The notes: generated from the sequence alone by a model not told the origin. 64,000 bases of DNA from RGIG3077 sp045541475 (GCA_045541475.1 JAZQJI010000001.1:48819-112818), one strand, 5' to 3'. Shown: positions 53,721-63,017, counted from the stretch's first letter. Numbers and translations: made by a program.

Positions 53721-54152
53721 TTACATGGAAAAAATATCTTCCTGAGTAATCATGCGGATACCGCCATCAACAAGAGCTTTAGCAGCTGCCTCATTATCCT
53801 CAACACGAAGGATAACATAAGCAGTATCAGCAGTACGACTGATGAATGCATAAACATACTCAACGTTAATGCCAACGTTTGTAAGCACTTCAATAGCCTT
53901 TGAAAAACCGCCGGGCGTATCATCAACGCCAATGCCGATAACTTCATTAACAGCCACAGCACAGCCGATTGCACGCAATGCCTCGATAGCTTTATCGCAG
54001 TCGGTAACAATCATTCTCAAAATGCCAAAATCCTTTGTATCGGAAACGGAAAGTGCGCGGATATCAATATTAGCTTCTTCAAGAGCCTTTGTTACGGGCA
54101 GCAATTTTCCCTGTGCATTCTCTACAAATACAGAAATCTGTTTAATAAACAT
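53721..54152 (-). CDS. Tandem ACT-domain protein
   Basis: A 143-residue protein with two ACT domains (about 1-66 and 70-140; ISVFVENAQGKLLPVTKALE and YVYAFISRTADTAYVILRVE). ACT domains bind amino acids and regulate enzymes. It sits at the end of the ior-paaK operon, so it probably senses aromatic amino acids; this is inference, but such proteins commonly accompany PaaK in anaerobes. AGGAGGAAA precedes the ATG. Confidence 0.88.
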   Translation of the reverse strand: MFIKQISVFVENAQGKLLPVTKALEEANIDIRALSVSDTKDFGILRMIVTDCDKAIEALRAIGCAVAVNEVIGIGVDDTPGGFSKAIEVLTNVGINVEYVYAFISRTADTAYVILRVEDNEAAAKALVDGGIRMITQEDIFSM

Positions 54153-54190
54153 AAAATTTTCCTCCTTTTATGTATTAATCACTGCAATAA

Positions 54191-55498
54191 TCAGTCGTGC
54201 AGTTTTCTCTTATCAATTACGCGAACAGCCTTGCCTTCGCTTCGTGCGATGGTTTTGGGTGATACAAGGTGAACCTTGGGGTTGATGCCGAGAATTGTCT
54301 TGATAGCTTCAACCAGTTCAGCCTCTTTCTTCTGAATATCCTTAACTGTATCGGAGAACTGCTCTTCTGTAAGCTCAACGTTAATATCAAGTGTATCAAC
54401 ATTATTCTTACGGTCCACTTCAATAAGATAGTTAGGAGTGTAGCCCTGCTCGATAAGTACGGTTTCAATCTGTGAGGGGAACACGTTTACGCCTCTGATG
54501 ATAAGCATATCATCACTTCTGCCCATGGGCTTACACATCTTGATGAGTGTTCTGCCGCAGGAGCATTTTTCTCTTGAAAGGACGCAGATATCGCGGGTTC
54601 TGTATCTAAGCAGCGGGAAAGCTTCCTTTGTGATGCTTGTGAAAACGAGCTCACCCTTGGAGCCTTCAGGAAGAACCTCGCCTGTATCAGGGTCGATAAT
54701 TTCAGCAATGAAATGGTCTTCGTTGATGTGCATACCTGTCTGTTCGGAACATTCAAAAGATACGCCGGGGCCGCTTGTTTCGGTAAGTCCGTAAATATCG
54801 TAAGCCTTAATGCCTAAAGATTTTTCAATTTCACGGCGCATTTCCTCTGTCCAGGGCTCCGCACCGAAGATGCCAGCCTTAAGCTTGATATCATCGGGTG
54901 TATAGCCCATTTCTTTCAGTGTTTCGCCGATATATGCAGCATAAGAAGGTGTGCAGCAAAGAATTGTGGATTCAAGGTCCATCATGAATTGAATTTGTCT
55001 TTCGGTGTTGCCCGATGACATAGGAAGCGTTAAACAGCCAACCTTGTGTGAACCGCCATCAAGTCCTGCACCACCTGTGAACAAACCGTAACCGTAAGCT
55101 ACCTGACATACATCATCTTTGGTGCCGCCTGCAGCAACAATAGCTCTGGCACAGCAATCATGCCAAAGGTCAATATCATTTTTGGTATAAAAAGCAACAA
55201 CACGCTTGCCTGTTGTGCCGCTTGTCGAATGAATTTCTGTGCATTCCGAAAGAGGCTTTGCAAGCAATCCATAAGGATATGCATCGCGCAAATCTGCTTT
55301 TGTAAGGAAGGGCAGCTTGTGCAGGTCATCTGTGGACTTGATATCATCAGGAGTAACACCCTTTTCGTCCATAAGATTCTTGTAGTAAGGCACGTTTTCA
55401 TAAACATGCTTTACCTGAGCTACAAGGCGCTCATCCTGAAGCTTTTTCATATCCTCACGAGACATACACTCGATTTCCCGATTCCAATAATTTGCCAT
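54191..55498 (-). CDS. paaK: Phenylacetate-CoA ligase
   Basis: A 435-residue adenylate-forming ligase (family about 430-440) that couples arylacetate to CoA with ATP. Visible motifs: STSGTTGKRVVAFYT (about 91-105), FGAEPW, DIYGLTETSGPG and the hinge GRSDDMLIIRGVNVFPSQIE. The C-terminal Lys occurs in ARSEGKAVRVID. With iorAB upstream it would allow aryl-CoA/arylacetate energy conservation from aromatic amino acids. Operated in the same direction with 22-38 bp gaps. Confidence 0.93.
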   Translation of the reverse strand: MANYWNREIECMSREDMKKLQDERLVAQVKHVYENVPYYKNLMDEKGVTPDDIKSTDDLHKLPFLTKADLRDAYPYGLLAKPLSECTEIHSTSGTTGKRVVAFYTKNDIDLWHDCCARAIVAAGGTKDDVCQVAYGYGLFTGGAGLDGGSHKVGCLTLPMSSGNTERQIQFMMDLESTILCCTPSYAAYIGETLKEMGYTPDDIKLKAGIFGAEPWTEEMRREIEKSLGIKAYDIYGLTETSGPGVSFECSEQTGMHINEDHFIAEIIDPDTGEVLPEGSKGELVFTSITKEAFPLLRYRTRDICVLSREKCSCGRTLIKMCKPMGRSDDMLIIRGVNVFPSQIETVLIEQGYTPNYLIEVDRKNNVDTLDINVELTEEQFSDTVKDIQKKEAELVEAIKTILGINPKVHLVSPKTIARSEGKAVRVIDKRKLHD

Positions 55499-55520
55499 TT
55501 GGACAAATACCTCCGTTTAT

Positions 55521-56012
55521 TTAATTTTTATGTTTTTCGACATGCAATCTCAAGCGATTTTGCAAATCGGAAATATCATTTTTCCATTCATTAAAAATGC
55601 CTTTTGTCCTCATATCGTCAGCAAGCTCACATTCACAATCAACGCCGAGAATGATATCAAGCGCATCTATTGCATCGTGCAAAATCACCCCGATATCATA
55701 ATACGACTTTTTTGACAGCAACTTTTTTCTTGAAAGCTCAAAGCCGAGCTTTTCAACAACCGTCAAATATTCGTTTTCATATCCTTTACAATACGCCGAA
55801 TAATCAACACCGCAAAGCAATGCGTCATAATAGCAGGCGCTCGCCCAAATCTGCGTTGCGATTTCGTTGTCAAGACCATCATCGTCTTCAGCGTCGACCT
55901 CAATCGCCACAAGAAAGCACAGGTCGTGAGTGAAAAATACAGGATTCACTCCGTCTTCTGTCATTTCAAGCGTATGCTGTCTTCCAAAATTGCTTGCAAA
56001 TGGCGTAATCAT
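55521..56012 (-). CDS. Protein of unknown function in the ior-paaK operon
   Basis: A 163-residue soluble protein. It opens MITPFASNFGRQHTLEMTED and has FLVAIEVDAEDDDGLDNEI and a C-terminal charged helix (NEWKNDISDLQNRLRLHVEK). Cys residues are scattered (CYYDALLCG, VDCECEL) without a clear cluster pattern. No family is recognised. It overlaps iorB by 4 bp (ATGA), so it is tightly coupled and probably supports the oxidoreductase. Confidence 0.6.
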   Translation of the reverse strand: MITPFASNFGRQHTLEMTEDGVNPVFFTHDLCFLVAIEVDAEDDDGLDNEIATQIWASACYYDALLCGVDYSAYCKGYENEYLTVVEKLGFELSRKKLLSKKSYYDIGVILHDAIDALDIILGVDCECELADDMRTKGIFNEWKNDISDLQNRLRLHVEKHKN

Positions 56013-56581
56013 GCATTTCTACCCAATTCAAAAGCTTTTTTATTAAGCTCTAAGAATTTCGGGGGAACACATTCTTCCAAAGCCTTTTGCCAGATAGCAT
56101 CGTCAAAATCTGTCTGCGAAGCTAAAACGCCCATTAAAACAACGTTGGAAGCCTTGGCAGAACCTGCTTCGCAGGCAAGAGAAAGCGCATCAACGGCTGT
56201 AAGATCAATGCCCATAGCTTCAAGCTTTTCAATAATATTTTCAGGGTACTGTGCTACGCCTGTAATAACGGGCATAGGATCAAGCTTTTGTGTTGATGTG
56301 ATAAGCTTGCCGCCTTTTTTTAGGTGCGAAATCCATCTTGCAGCTTCAAGCTGTTCAAACGAAAGTATAATATCCGCCTGACCTTTTTCGACGATGGGAG
56401 AGTGTACCTCGCTGCCGTATCTTACATAAGTAACAACGGAGCCGCCACGCTGGCTCATTCCGTGAACTTCGCTTACGCGGACTTCATATCCGGCAGAAAG
56501 CAGAACATTACCGATAATTTTTGAAGCAAGCAAAGTTCCCTGACCGCCAACTCCAACTATCATAATAGATTTTGTATCCAT
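56009..56581 (-). CDS. iorB: Indolepyruvate:ferredoxin oxidoreductase, beta subunit
   Basis: A 190-residue subunit of the 2-oxoacid:ferredoxin oxidoreductase family (gamma-type domain). The signatures are IMIVGVGGQGTLLASKII, EVHGMSQRGGSVVTYVRYG and NVVLMGVLA. With IorA it oxidises aryl pyruvates to aryl-CoA in the cytosol and reduces ferredoxin. Normal length. Separated from iorA by a small zinc-ribbon gene. Confidence 0.95.
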   Translation of the reverse strand: MDTKSIMIVGVGGQGTLLASKIIGNVLLSAGYEVRVSEVHGMSQRGGSVVTYVRYGSEVHSPIVEKGQADIILSFEQLEAARWISHLKKGGKLITSTQKLDPMPVITGVAQYPENIIEKLEAMGIDLTAVDALSLACEAGSAKASNVVLMGVLASQTDFDDAIWQKALEECVPPKFLELNKKAFELGRNA

Positions 56582-56603
56582 AAAGTTTCACCTCAAAAAA
56601 ATC

Positions 56604-56930
56604 CTATTCATTTACATAACTGTATCCGCAATTGGGACATCGGGGATAGTCAATATCATGACTCGCCCCGCATTCGGGACAGATATTCTGCGGCAGCATA
56701 TCAATATCTTCATCAAAGCCGTCTTCTTCGGCTCTGTATGCAAAGTCTGCGTCGAAAAATTCGATTTTACCGCATTGCGGGCACGTATAAACATCCACCT
56801 TAAGCGAGCCTGCAATAACATTGTTAAGATGCTCAAAAAATATTCCTGCTTCACCAAGCTGAATTTTCTCGGTTCCGGTATATTCCATCTGAACATTGCA
56901 ACGCAGACAAGTTATATTTCTTACGTCCAT
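56604..56930 (-). CDS. Zinc-ribbon protein inserted between iorA and iorB
   Basis: A 108-residue protein with three Cys pairs: CLRC (about 8-11), CPQC (about 50-53) and CPEC / CPNC (about 85-101). They make two treble-clef or ribbon zinc sites. Acidic residues sit between (EEDGFDEDIDML). It starts 8 bp after the iorA stop and ends 22 bp before iorB. Role unknown; it may help assemble or regulate the Fe-S enzyme. Confidence 0.75.
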   Translation of the reverse strand: MDVRNITCLRCNVQMEYTGTEKIQLGEAGIFFEHLNNVIAGSLKVDVYTCPQCGKIEFFDADFAYRAEEDGFDEDIDMLPQNICPECGASHDIDYPRCPNCGYSYVNE

Positions 56931-56938
56931 TTATCTAC

Positions 56939-58669
56939 CTATTCGCAGATTGCGTCAAACTTGCAAAGTTCCTTGCAAATTCCGCAGCCAACGCACTGTG
57001 TATTATCAATTACAGCCTTGCCGTTTTTGATTGAAATTGCAGGGCAACCAAGCTTCATGCACATTTTGCAGCTCTTGCACTTATCGCTTTCAACCTTAAG
57101 CGGTGCGTTGTGCTTAACGTACTTCAAAAGTGCGCACGGGCGGCGTGAAATAATTACGGAAGGCTCTGCAATTGCAACTTCTTCCCTTACAGCCGCTTCA
57201 GTTTCAGCAAGATTGTAAGGATCTACAACCCTTACTCTGTTAATTCCAACGGCTTTGCAAAGCTCTTCAAGACAGACCTTTGCAGCAACATCGCCCTTAA
57301 GGTTTTTACCTGTTGTAGGGTTCTGCTGATGTCCCGTCATACCTGTGATTGAGTTATCAAGAATAATAACGGTTGAATTTGTAGCGTTGTAAGCAATGTT
57401 TACAAGTCCTGTAATACCGCTGTGCATAAAGGTAGAATCACCTATAACTGCAACGGAAGACTGCTCGCCCTGTTCTTTTCTAACCTTATTAAAGCCGTGC
57501 AGTGCAGAAATTGATGCGCCCATGCAAATCGTTGTATCCATAGCACTAAGCGGTGCGCTTGCACCCAAAGTATAGCAACCGATATCGCCTGAAACAGTGA
57601 GCTTTAATTTTGAAAGTACATAGAAAAGTCCGCGGTGTGGACAGCCTGCGCACATTACGGGCGGCCTTACGGGTACGTTTTCGGGGAAAACGTCAAATTC
57701 AAGCGTTTTGCCAAGAAGCTTTTCTGCTATCATAGTGGGCGAAATTTCACCGATAAGACCAAATATTTCCTTGCCCTTTACATCAAGACCGAGCGCCTTG
57801 CAATGATTTTCGATAATGCCGTCAAGTTCTTCAATAACATAAACTGTTTTATGCTTTGCACAGAAATCGGCAAATATTTTTGAAGGCAACGGATTTACAA
57901 TGCCAAGTTTAAGATATGATGCGTTGTTACCCAAAGCTTCCTTTGCATATTCATAAGCTGCGCCCGATGTAATTACGCCGATTTCATCGGAATTATATTC
58001 AACAGTGTTAAGGTCGCAGTTTTCGGCAAAATCAGCAATATTCTTCATACGTTCTTCAACAACAACGTGACGAAGCTTTGCATTGGCAGGCATCATAACA
58101 TATTTTGCGGGATTTTTTATGTATTCCTTAACCTCAATGTTCTGTCTTTCCATAAGCTCAACGCTGTTTTGTGAATGAGCCACTCTTGTAGAAAGGCGAA
58201 CGATAACGGGTGTATCAAACTGTTCGGAAAGTTCGAACGCACGCTTTACAAAATCACGACATTCAACCGAATTTGAAGGTTCAAGCATCATTGTTTTTGA
58301 TGCGATTGCGTGATGACGTGAATCCTGCTCATTCTGAGAAGAATGCATTCCGGGATCATCGGCAACACCGATAACCAAACCGCCGTTAACACCTGTATAC
58401 GCAACTGTGTACAAAGGATCGGCAGCAACGTTAAGACCAACGTGCTTCATTGCACAGAAGGATCTTGCGCCTGCGATAGATGCACCGATAGCAACTTCCA
58501 TTGCTACTTTTTCGTTGGGAGCCCATTCAGCATAGATTTCATCATATTTTGCTGCAAATTCAGTAATTTCGGTAGAAGGTGTGCCGGGGTAGCTTGATGC
58601 AACACTGCAGCCCGCCTCATAAAGACCTCTGGCAAAGGCTTCGTTGCCTATCATAAGTTTCTTTTCCAA
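56939..58669 (-). CDS. iorA: Indolepyruvate:ferredoxin oxidoreductase, alpha subunit
   Basis: A 576-residue TPP-dependent subunit. The pyrimidine-binding domain starts GNEAFARGLYEAGCSVASSY; the TPP site is GDIGCYTLGASAP with GDSTFMHSGITGL and DNSITGMTGHQQNP. The C-terminus carries two [4Fe-4S] motifs, CKSCKMCMKLGCP and CVGCGICKELC. It oxidatively decarboxylates indolepyruvate and related arylpyruvates. It heads the operon iorA-zinc ribbon-iorB-unknown-paaK-ACT. Confidence 0.96.
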   Translation of the reverse strand: MEKKLMIGNEAFARGLYEAGCSVASSYPGTPSTEITEFAAKYDEIYAEWAPNEKVAMEVAIGASIAGARSFCAMKHVGLNVAADPLYTVAYTGVNGGLVIGVADDPGMHSSQNEQDSRHHAIASKTMMLEPSNSVECRDFVKRAFELSEQFDTPVIVRLSTRVAHSQNSVELMERQNIEVKEYIKNPAKYVMMPANAKLRHVVVEERMKNIADFAENCDLNTVEYNSDEIGVITSGAAYEYAKEALGNNASYLKLGIVNPLPSKIFADFCAKHKTVYVIEELDGIIENHCKALGLDVKGKEIFGLIGEISPTMIAEKLLGKTLEFDVFPENVPVRPPVMCAGCPHRGLFYVLSKLKLTVSGDIGCYTLGASAPLSAMDTTICMGASISALHGFNKVRKEQGEQSSVAVIGDSTFMHSGITGLVNIAYNATNSTVIILDNSITGMTGHQQNPTTGKNLKGDVAAKVCLEELCKAVGINRVRVVDPYNLAETEAAVREEVAIAEPSVIISRRPCALLKYVKHNAPLKVESDKCKSCKMCMKLGCPAISIKNGKAVIDNTQCVGCGICKELCKFDAICE

Positions 58670-58720
58670 TTATATTTCCGTCCTTTCGGGTAAATTGCAA
58701 AAATTAAAATTTGCCTCCGC

Positions 58721-58749
58721 AGTATAATTAATTCAATACAAGGCGACAA
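58721..58749 (-). promoter_or_regulatory. Candidate promoter of the ior-paaK operon
   Basis: Minus strand TTGTCG (58749-58744), 17 bp, TATACT (58726-58721), about 50 bp before iorA. A TATAAT at 58767-58762 is an alternative -10. Confidence 0.45.
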
Positions 58750-58824
58750 TACGCTTTTAACATTATAGCAAATTATTTGCTAATTGAAAAGAGGAAAAGC
58801 AAAATTTCATTAATCTGCACAAAA

Positions 58825-58857
58825 AAAGCGGCTGACTTTTTACAGTCAAACCGCTTT
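58825..58857 (-). terminator. Terminator of the aquaporin gene
   Basis: Imperfect stem 58825-58837 with 58844-58857; T-run on the minus strand. Confidence 0.7.
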
Positions 58858-58889
58858 GTTAAAAACTTTGTTGATAACCTTTTGAAAAC

Positions 58890-59588
58890 TTACTTAGCGT
58901 TGTTCTTTGTGCTTGAAAGATACTTATATACAACAGCTGCAAGTGCCGCACCCACAAGAGGTGCAAGAACGAATACCCAAACCTGCTTCAATGCTTCGTT
59001 GTCTACAAGTGCGCTCCACACAAAAGCGGGGCCAAAGCTTCTTGCAGGGTTAACCGATGTACCTGTAAGCGGCAAACCGAAAAGGTGAACGAGTGTGAGC
59101 GAAAGACCGATAACAATACCGCTTACTGCGTTATTCTCGGTTTTGCTTGTTACGCCGATGATTGCAATTACAAACACAAATGTAAGCAAAATTTCAGCAA
59201 TAAATGCGCCTGCGGCTGTAACGCCCACGTTGGAGTTAACTCCATAGCCGTTTGTGCCAAGTCCGTGCAGTGCAAAATAATCGGGTGCGATAGAATAAAG
59301 TGTAGCCGCACCTGCAATTGCGCCTAAAAACTGCGCTGCAATATAGCCGATAAAATCAACGGGGTTAAGCTTTTTGAGAATGAGCATTGCAAGCGACACA
59401 GCGGGATTGATGTGGCAGCCCGAAACATTGCCGATTGAATAAGCCATTGCAACAATTACAAGACCGAAAGCCAACGCTATGCCAACATAGCCCGTACCAA
59501 GACCGTTTGTTGCGGCAACACCGCACGCAAACAAAACAAGTACAAATGTGCCGATAAACTCAGCTAAGTATTTTTTAATGCTGTCCAT
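58890..59588 (-). CDS. MIP-family aquaporin/glycerol channel
   Basis: A 232-residue inner-membrane channel with six membrane segments. Both NPA loops are present: CHINPAVSLAML (about 59-70) and TSVNPARSFGPAF (about 186-198). The residues around them are closer to water channels than to glycerol facilitators: the position after the second NPA is Arg, and the region lacks the typical Asp of GlpF. Water transport is preferred. Own terminator. Confidence 0.9.
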   Translation of the reverse strand: MDSIKKYLAEFIGTFVLVLFACGVAATNGLGTGYVGIALAFGLVIVAMAYSIGNVSGCHINPAVSLAMLILKKLNPVDFIGYIAAQFLGAIAGAATLYSIAPDYFALHGLGTNGYGVNSNVGVTAAGAFIAEILLTFVFVIAIIGVTSKTENNAVSGIVIGLSLTLVHLFGLPLTGTSVNPARSFGPAFVWSALVDNEALKQVWVFVLAPLVGAALAAVVYKYLSSTKNNAK

Positions 59589-59690
59589 AAATATACCCTC
59601 CGATAAAAAATATTGTGATTATATACTAACACATAAAGGCAAATTTTGCAAGAGGGATTGGGGAGAAATCTTACTACAAAAATTCCTATT

Positions 59691-59864
59691 TTAATACTTA
59701 AACGCAAGAACCAAAAGTGATACAAATGCGGCAATCTGAATTATTACTGTCAGACAACTGCTCCAAGAGAAGTCTTTTTCCTTTACAAATCTTTTTATTA
59801 TGTGGATTACAGCACAAATCAACCATAAAACCGCACCTGCAAGAAATGTATAATTGATATTCAT
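59691..59864 (-). CDS. 57-residue membrane peptide, function unknown
   Basis: A short gene with RBS GAAAGGAG close to the ATG. Two hydrophobic segments (about 6-22 and 39-54) are joined by a charged loop (KRFVKEKDFSW). It ends FKY. No family is recognised. It occupies part of the 496-bp gap between the aquaporin and the NYN-like gene. Confidence 0.6.
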   Translation of the reverse strand: MNINYTFLAGAVLWLICAVIHIIKRFVKEKDFSWSSCLTVIIQIAAFVSLLVLAFKY

Positions 59865-59982
59865 GATTTTCTCCTTTCGTTCATAACAAGGCGTATAACT
59901 ACTGATTTTAATATATCACATATTCTTACAAATTGTCAATATCATTCAATGTATCATGGTATTTGACGAATAAAATCACAAA

Positions 59983-60034
59983 TCATTCCGTCTGCGGTTT
60001 TTCAACCAAATGTTTTACGGCATATTCCAAAGCG
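59983..60034. repeat. 52-bp direct repeat, distal copy
   Basis: Matches 60754-60805 at 51 of 52 positions (one G/A difference). The other copy is the 3' end of the DUF2809 gene including its stop codon. The two copies bracket the NYN-like gene. Confidence 0.9.
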
Positions 60035-60084
60035 ATACTTAAACGCAGGACATAAACCTGTGATGTACTAACACACAGCAACAC

Positions 60085-60666
60085 TCACGATTTCGCTTTT
60101 AAAAGCGGCTTGATTTTTTTGTAAATTTCGCCCGTTTTGTCAGAGCCGAAAACTTTCATTATATTATTATTAATGGCTTGTTTTGATTTGTACTTTGTAA
60201 TAATTTCTGAAATAACAGCAATATCTTTTGCCGCAAAATCCGGAAGCAACTCTTTGAGTTTGACATCGTAGTCAACATCAGTGTTATTGGGCTCGCAACC
60301 AGTCTTTGCAAAATCGTTCATAGCCAAATTACTCTTGTGACAAACATTGAAATTCCTTGCTTTAAGGAATTTTACGGCAGATTCAAAACCTTGGTCGTTA
60401 CTGACTACGCAAAACTGTTCTTTATTGTTATTCGCGCACAATATTCCAAGGTAAGCTACCAATTGAAAATCCAAAGCGTTTTTACCCTTAATTTTCACAA
60501 AAATATATTCTTTCTTCGCCTTTGTTTTTTCAAGCATTATATGTGTTTTAGCTGAAAATGTACTGTTTTCTCTTAAAAAAATCACAATACTGTCGCTTTC
60601 TGTCAGATTTTCAATGCCCTTTAAGCCAGCATTTGAAACATTTTCATAATCAACCAAGAAAATCAT
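60085..60666 (-). CDS. NYN/PIN-like domain protein
   Basis: About 193 residues. The N-terminal FLVDYENVSNAGLKGI and the later VVSNDQGFESAVKFLKARNF match a PIN/NYN fold, with acidic residues (Asp in VDYEN, Asp in ALDFQL and Asp in SNDQG) placed as for a metal-dependent ribonuclease. The C-terminal part (about 130-193) is helical and basic (KYKSKQAINNNIMKVF, ends LLKAKS). It may be an RNase acting in RNA turnover or phage defence; that is inference. The ATG at 60666 follows TGGAGGA. It is bracketed by a 52-bp direct repeat. Confidence 0.75.
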   Translation of the reverse strand: MIFLVDYENVSNAGLKGIENLTESDSIVIFLRENSTFSAKTHIMLEKTKAKKEYIFVKIKGKNALDFQLVAYLGILCANNNKEQFCVVSNDQGFESAVKFLKARNFNVCHKSNLAMNDFAKTGCEPNNTDVDYDVKLKELLPDFAAKDIAVISEIITKYKSKQAINNNIMKVFGSDKTGEIYKKIKPLLKAKS

Positions 60667-60753
60667 AAAATCCTCCATTTTCAAAATGTTACTTTTTGTC
60701 ATTATACCGCTCTATAAAATCGAGTGCTATTTATTTTATACCTAAATTTCAAT

Positions 60754-60805
60754 TCATTCCGTCTGCGGTTTTTCAACCAAATGTTTTACAGCATATTCCA
60801 AAGCG
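60754..60805. repeat. 52-bp direct repeat, proximal copy
   Basis: The last 16 codons plus stop of the DUF2809 gene, copied at 59983-60034 with one difference. Confidence 0.9.
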
Positions 60806-61155
60806 GCAAAAACCGCGCAGCCAACTGCGTAGCAGATTATATCACGCACATCAAAATGTCTGCCAAGCAAAACCGAAAAGAATTTGTTATCGCCAAGGCC
60901 AAGCAGTTTTACAAAGTCAAAATACTGCCCAATTTCCACAAGTGCCGCAAACACAAACACAAAAAGCGGCAAAAGGCGTACTTTATTTGGAATAAATACA
61001 CGGAGAAAACAGCAAATAAGAACTGTTACAAGCATATCGCCCACATAGGGACGCACAAAGCTGTCATCAACAAACAAGGCTATACAAACCTCTGTGATAA
61101 ATATTGCTGCAAACAGTATGCCGTAAATTATTCTGAGTTTAGTTTTCAATTGCAT
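60754..61155 (-). CDS. DUF2809-type membrane protein
   Basis: A 133-residue protein with four hydrophobic segments. DDSFVRPYVGDMLVTVLICC and FAALVEIGQYFDFVKLLGLG match the DUF2809 family, whose role is unknown. ISCs such as FDVRDIICYAVGCAVFAALE fit its last helix. It follows the GH35 gene on the same strand (31-bp gap), so may be co-transcribed. Its 3' end is duplicated. Confidence 0.8.
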   Translation of the reverse strand: MQLKTKLRIIYGILFAAIFITEVCIALFVDDSFVRPYVGDMLVTVLICCFLRVFIPNKVRLLPLFVFVFAALVEIGQYFDFVKLLGLGDNKFFSVLLGRHFDVRDIICYAVGCAVFAALEYAVKHLVEKPQTE

Positions 61156-61186
61156 TACCGTCCTTTTAACTTTGGTTCACACTTCT

Positions 61187-62932
61187 TCACCCAAGGTCAT
61201 GTTCATCGCACAGCTCAATGCTGTCCGCAGATTTTCCCTCGGTTTCAAAAATAATTATAGTATTTTTGCCCTTTTTAAGCAGCGGTGCGGGAATATACAG
61301 CCTTTTCTGCGGACCGATTTCCCAAAAGCGTCCAAGATTAAATCCGTTTACAAAGGCACAGCCCTTGCCAAATCCGTTTGCATCAAGAAAAGTATCGCAA
61401 AGCTCATCGGCTTCAAAATCAAATCTGTAAAATGCAGGTGCATTTTCTGTATATCCGCTTTCAAAGTTGATTTTATTGATTTGTGCTTCATCAAACGGCA
61501 GCGGATATATTTCAAAGCCGTACTGTCGGTGGTCGTTTATTTTTACGCCGCCCAAAATACCCTTGCGCTGATTTTCAAGATTAGTACCAAAATTCTCGCG
61601 CCCGATATTCTCGCACAGCAAATCTAACCTGCCGCTTGATGCCAAATCGGAAAATTCGCATTTTTCGCCAATATTTTCAGCAAATGCCGTGTAAACATGC
61701 TCGCCGTTGCGGTAGCACTGCACTCTGTCTGCGGCATTTTCAAGGCGCAGTTCCTTCATGGTTTCGTTCTCTTTTATATAAGTTCTATAAAGTATATATC
61801 CGTAATTCTGCCCAATATCTTCCATGCTCAGTGGATACACTGATTTTACAGGCTTGCTGATATTTTCAACAACGCTGAATAAATCCGCTTTGGCATTGCA
61901 GGCAATTTTGCCGTAAGCCTTGCGCTTGATTTGTGTTGTAAGCGGTATTTCATCAATCGTTGTATATTTTGCGATTACATCTTTGCATTTTATGTATTTT
62001 TCGGTAATTTGTCCGTCTTCGGTCAAGGGCGCATCGTAATCATAAGAGGTAACATCAGCTGTTTTTTTGCCGTTATTTCTGCCGCTCATAAAGCCAAAAT
62101 TTGTGCCGCCCTCAAACATATAAAAATTAACGCTGCCTCTTTTCAGTAACTCGTCGAGTTCTGCTGCTGCTTTTTCTGGCGGTGTTTTGCTGTGTTCTTC
62201 ACCCCAGGCATCAAACCAGCCATTCCAAAATTCCATGCACATAAGAGGCTTTTCTTTGCCGATAAACTGCTCCATTTGTCCAAACTGCCACTGTGCCGCC
62301 GAACCGAAATTGCCCGTAGGCAATGCACCTTCAACCAAGCCGGATTTAAAAATCGGCTCGCTCCACGGCCCGTCGGAAGTAACAAACGGAACGATAATAC
62401 CCAATTCACGCATTGTATCACGCAAAAATTCAAGGTATGCGGTGTCGTTGCCGTAATATCCGTATTCATTTTCAATCTGAATAAGAATAATACTGCCGCC
62501 TTTATCTATCTGATATGGTACAAGCTTAGGGATAAGCACCTTGTAGTATTCACGCACAGCTTCCAAATACGGCTCATAACAGCATCGCAGTTTCATTCCC
62601 TTATCTTTTAAAAGCCACGCAGGCAAACCGCCAAACTCCCATTCCGAGCATATATAAGGCGACGGGCGGACGATTACATACAGCCCAAGATTTTGCGCAA
62701 GCCTAAAAAAGTTCTCAATATCACGCATACCTTCAAAGCAAAATCTGCCTTTATTCTCCTCGTGAAAATTCCACGGAATATATGTTTCAACGGTGTTGCA
62801 ACCCATATTTTTCAGCTTTTCAAGTCTATCCTGCCAATATTCAGGAACAGTGCGAAAATAATGAAACGCACCCGAAATAATCTGAAACGGCTCACCGTTG
62901 AGATAAAATTTATCTTTAATTTCAAACGTCAT
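61187..62932 (-). CDS. GH35 beta-galactosidase
   Basis: A 581-residue enzyme, short for bacterial GH35 and without signal peptide, so intracellular. The (beta/alpha)8 barrel fills about 1-330: acid/base Glu at about 156 in QIENEYG, nucleophile Glu at about 234 in MCMEFWNGWF. The C-terminal half has GH35 beta domains (for example FVNGFNLGRFWEIGPQKRLY). It removes terminal beta-galactose from oligosaccharides. Own promoter at 62989-63017. Confidence 0.93.
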   Translation of the reverse strand: MTFEIKDKFYLNGEPFQIISGAFHYFRTVPEYWQDRLEKLKNMGCNTVETYIPWNFHEENKGRFCFEGMRDIENFFRLAQNLGLYVIVRPSPYICSEWEFGGLPAWLLKDKGMKLRCCYEPYLEAVREYYKVLIPKLVPYQIDKGGSIILIQIENEYGYYGNDTAYLEFLRDTMRELGIIVPFVTSDGPWSEPIFKSGLVEGALPTGNFGSAAQWQFGQMEQFIGKEKPLMCMEFWNGWFDAWGEEHSKTPPEKAAAELDELLKRGSVNFYMFEGGTNFGFMSGRNNGKKTADVTSYDYDAPLTEDGQITEKYIKCKDVIAKYTTIDEIPLTTQIKRKAYGKIACNAKADLFSVVENISKPVKSVYPLSMEDIGQNYGYILYRTYIKENETMKELRLENAADRVQCYRNGEHVYTAFAENIGEKCEFSDLASSGRLDLLCENIGRENFGTNLENQRKGILGGVKINDHRQYGFEIYPLPFDEAQINKINFESGYTENAPAFYRFDFEADELCDTFLDANGFGKGCAFVNGFNLGRFWEIGPQKRLYIPAPLLKKGKNTIIIFETEGKSADSIELCDEHDLG

Positions 62933-62988
62933 ACATCAATATCCTTCTGCAAATCGAGTTTTAAGCAATGTCATTAATTTGCACCTAC

Positions 62989-63017
62989 ATTTTATCATTA
63001 AATCATCGGCAAATCAA
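62989..63017 (-). promoter_or_regulatory. Promoter of the GH35 gene
   Basis: Minus strand TTGATT (63017-63012), 17 bp, TAAAAT (62994-62989), about 57 bp before the start. Confidence 0.6.
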
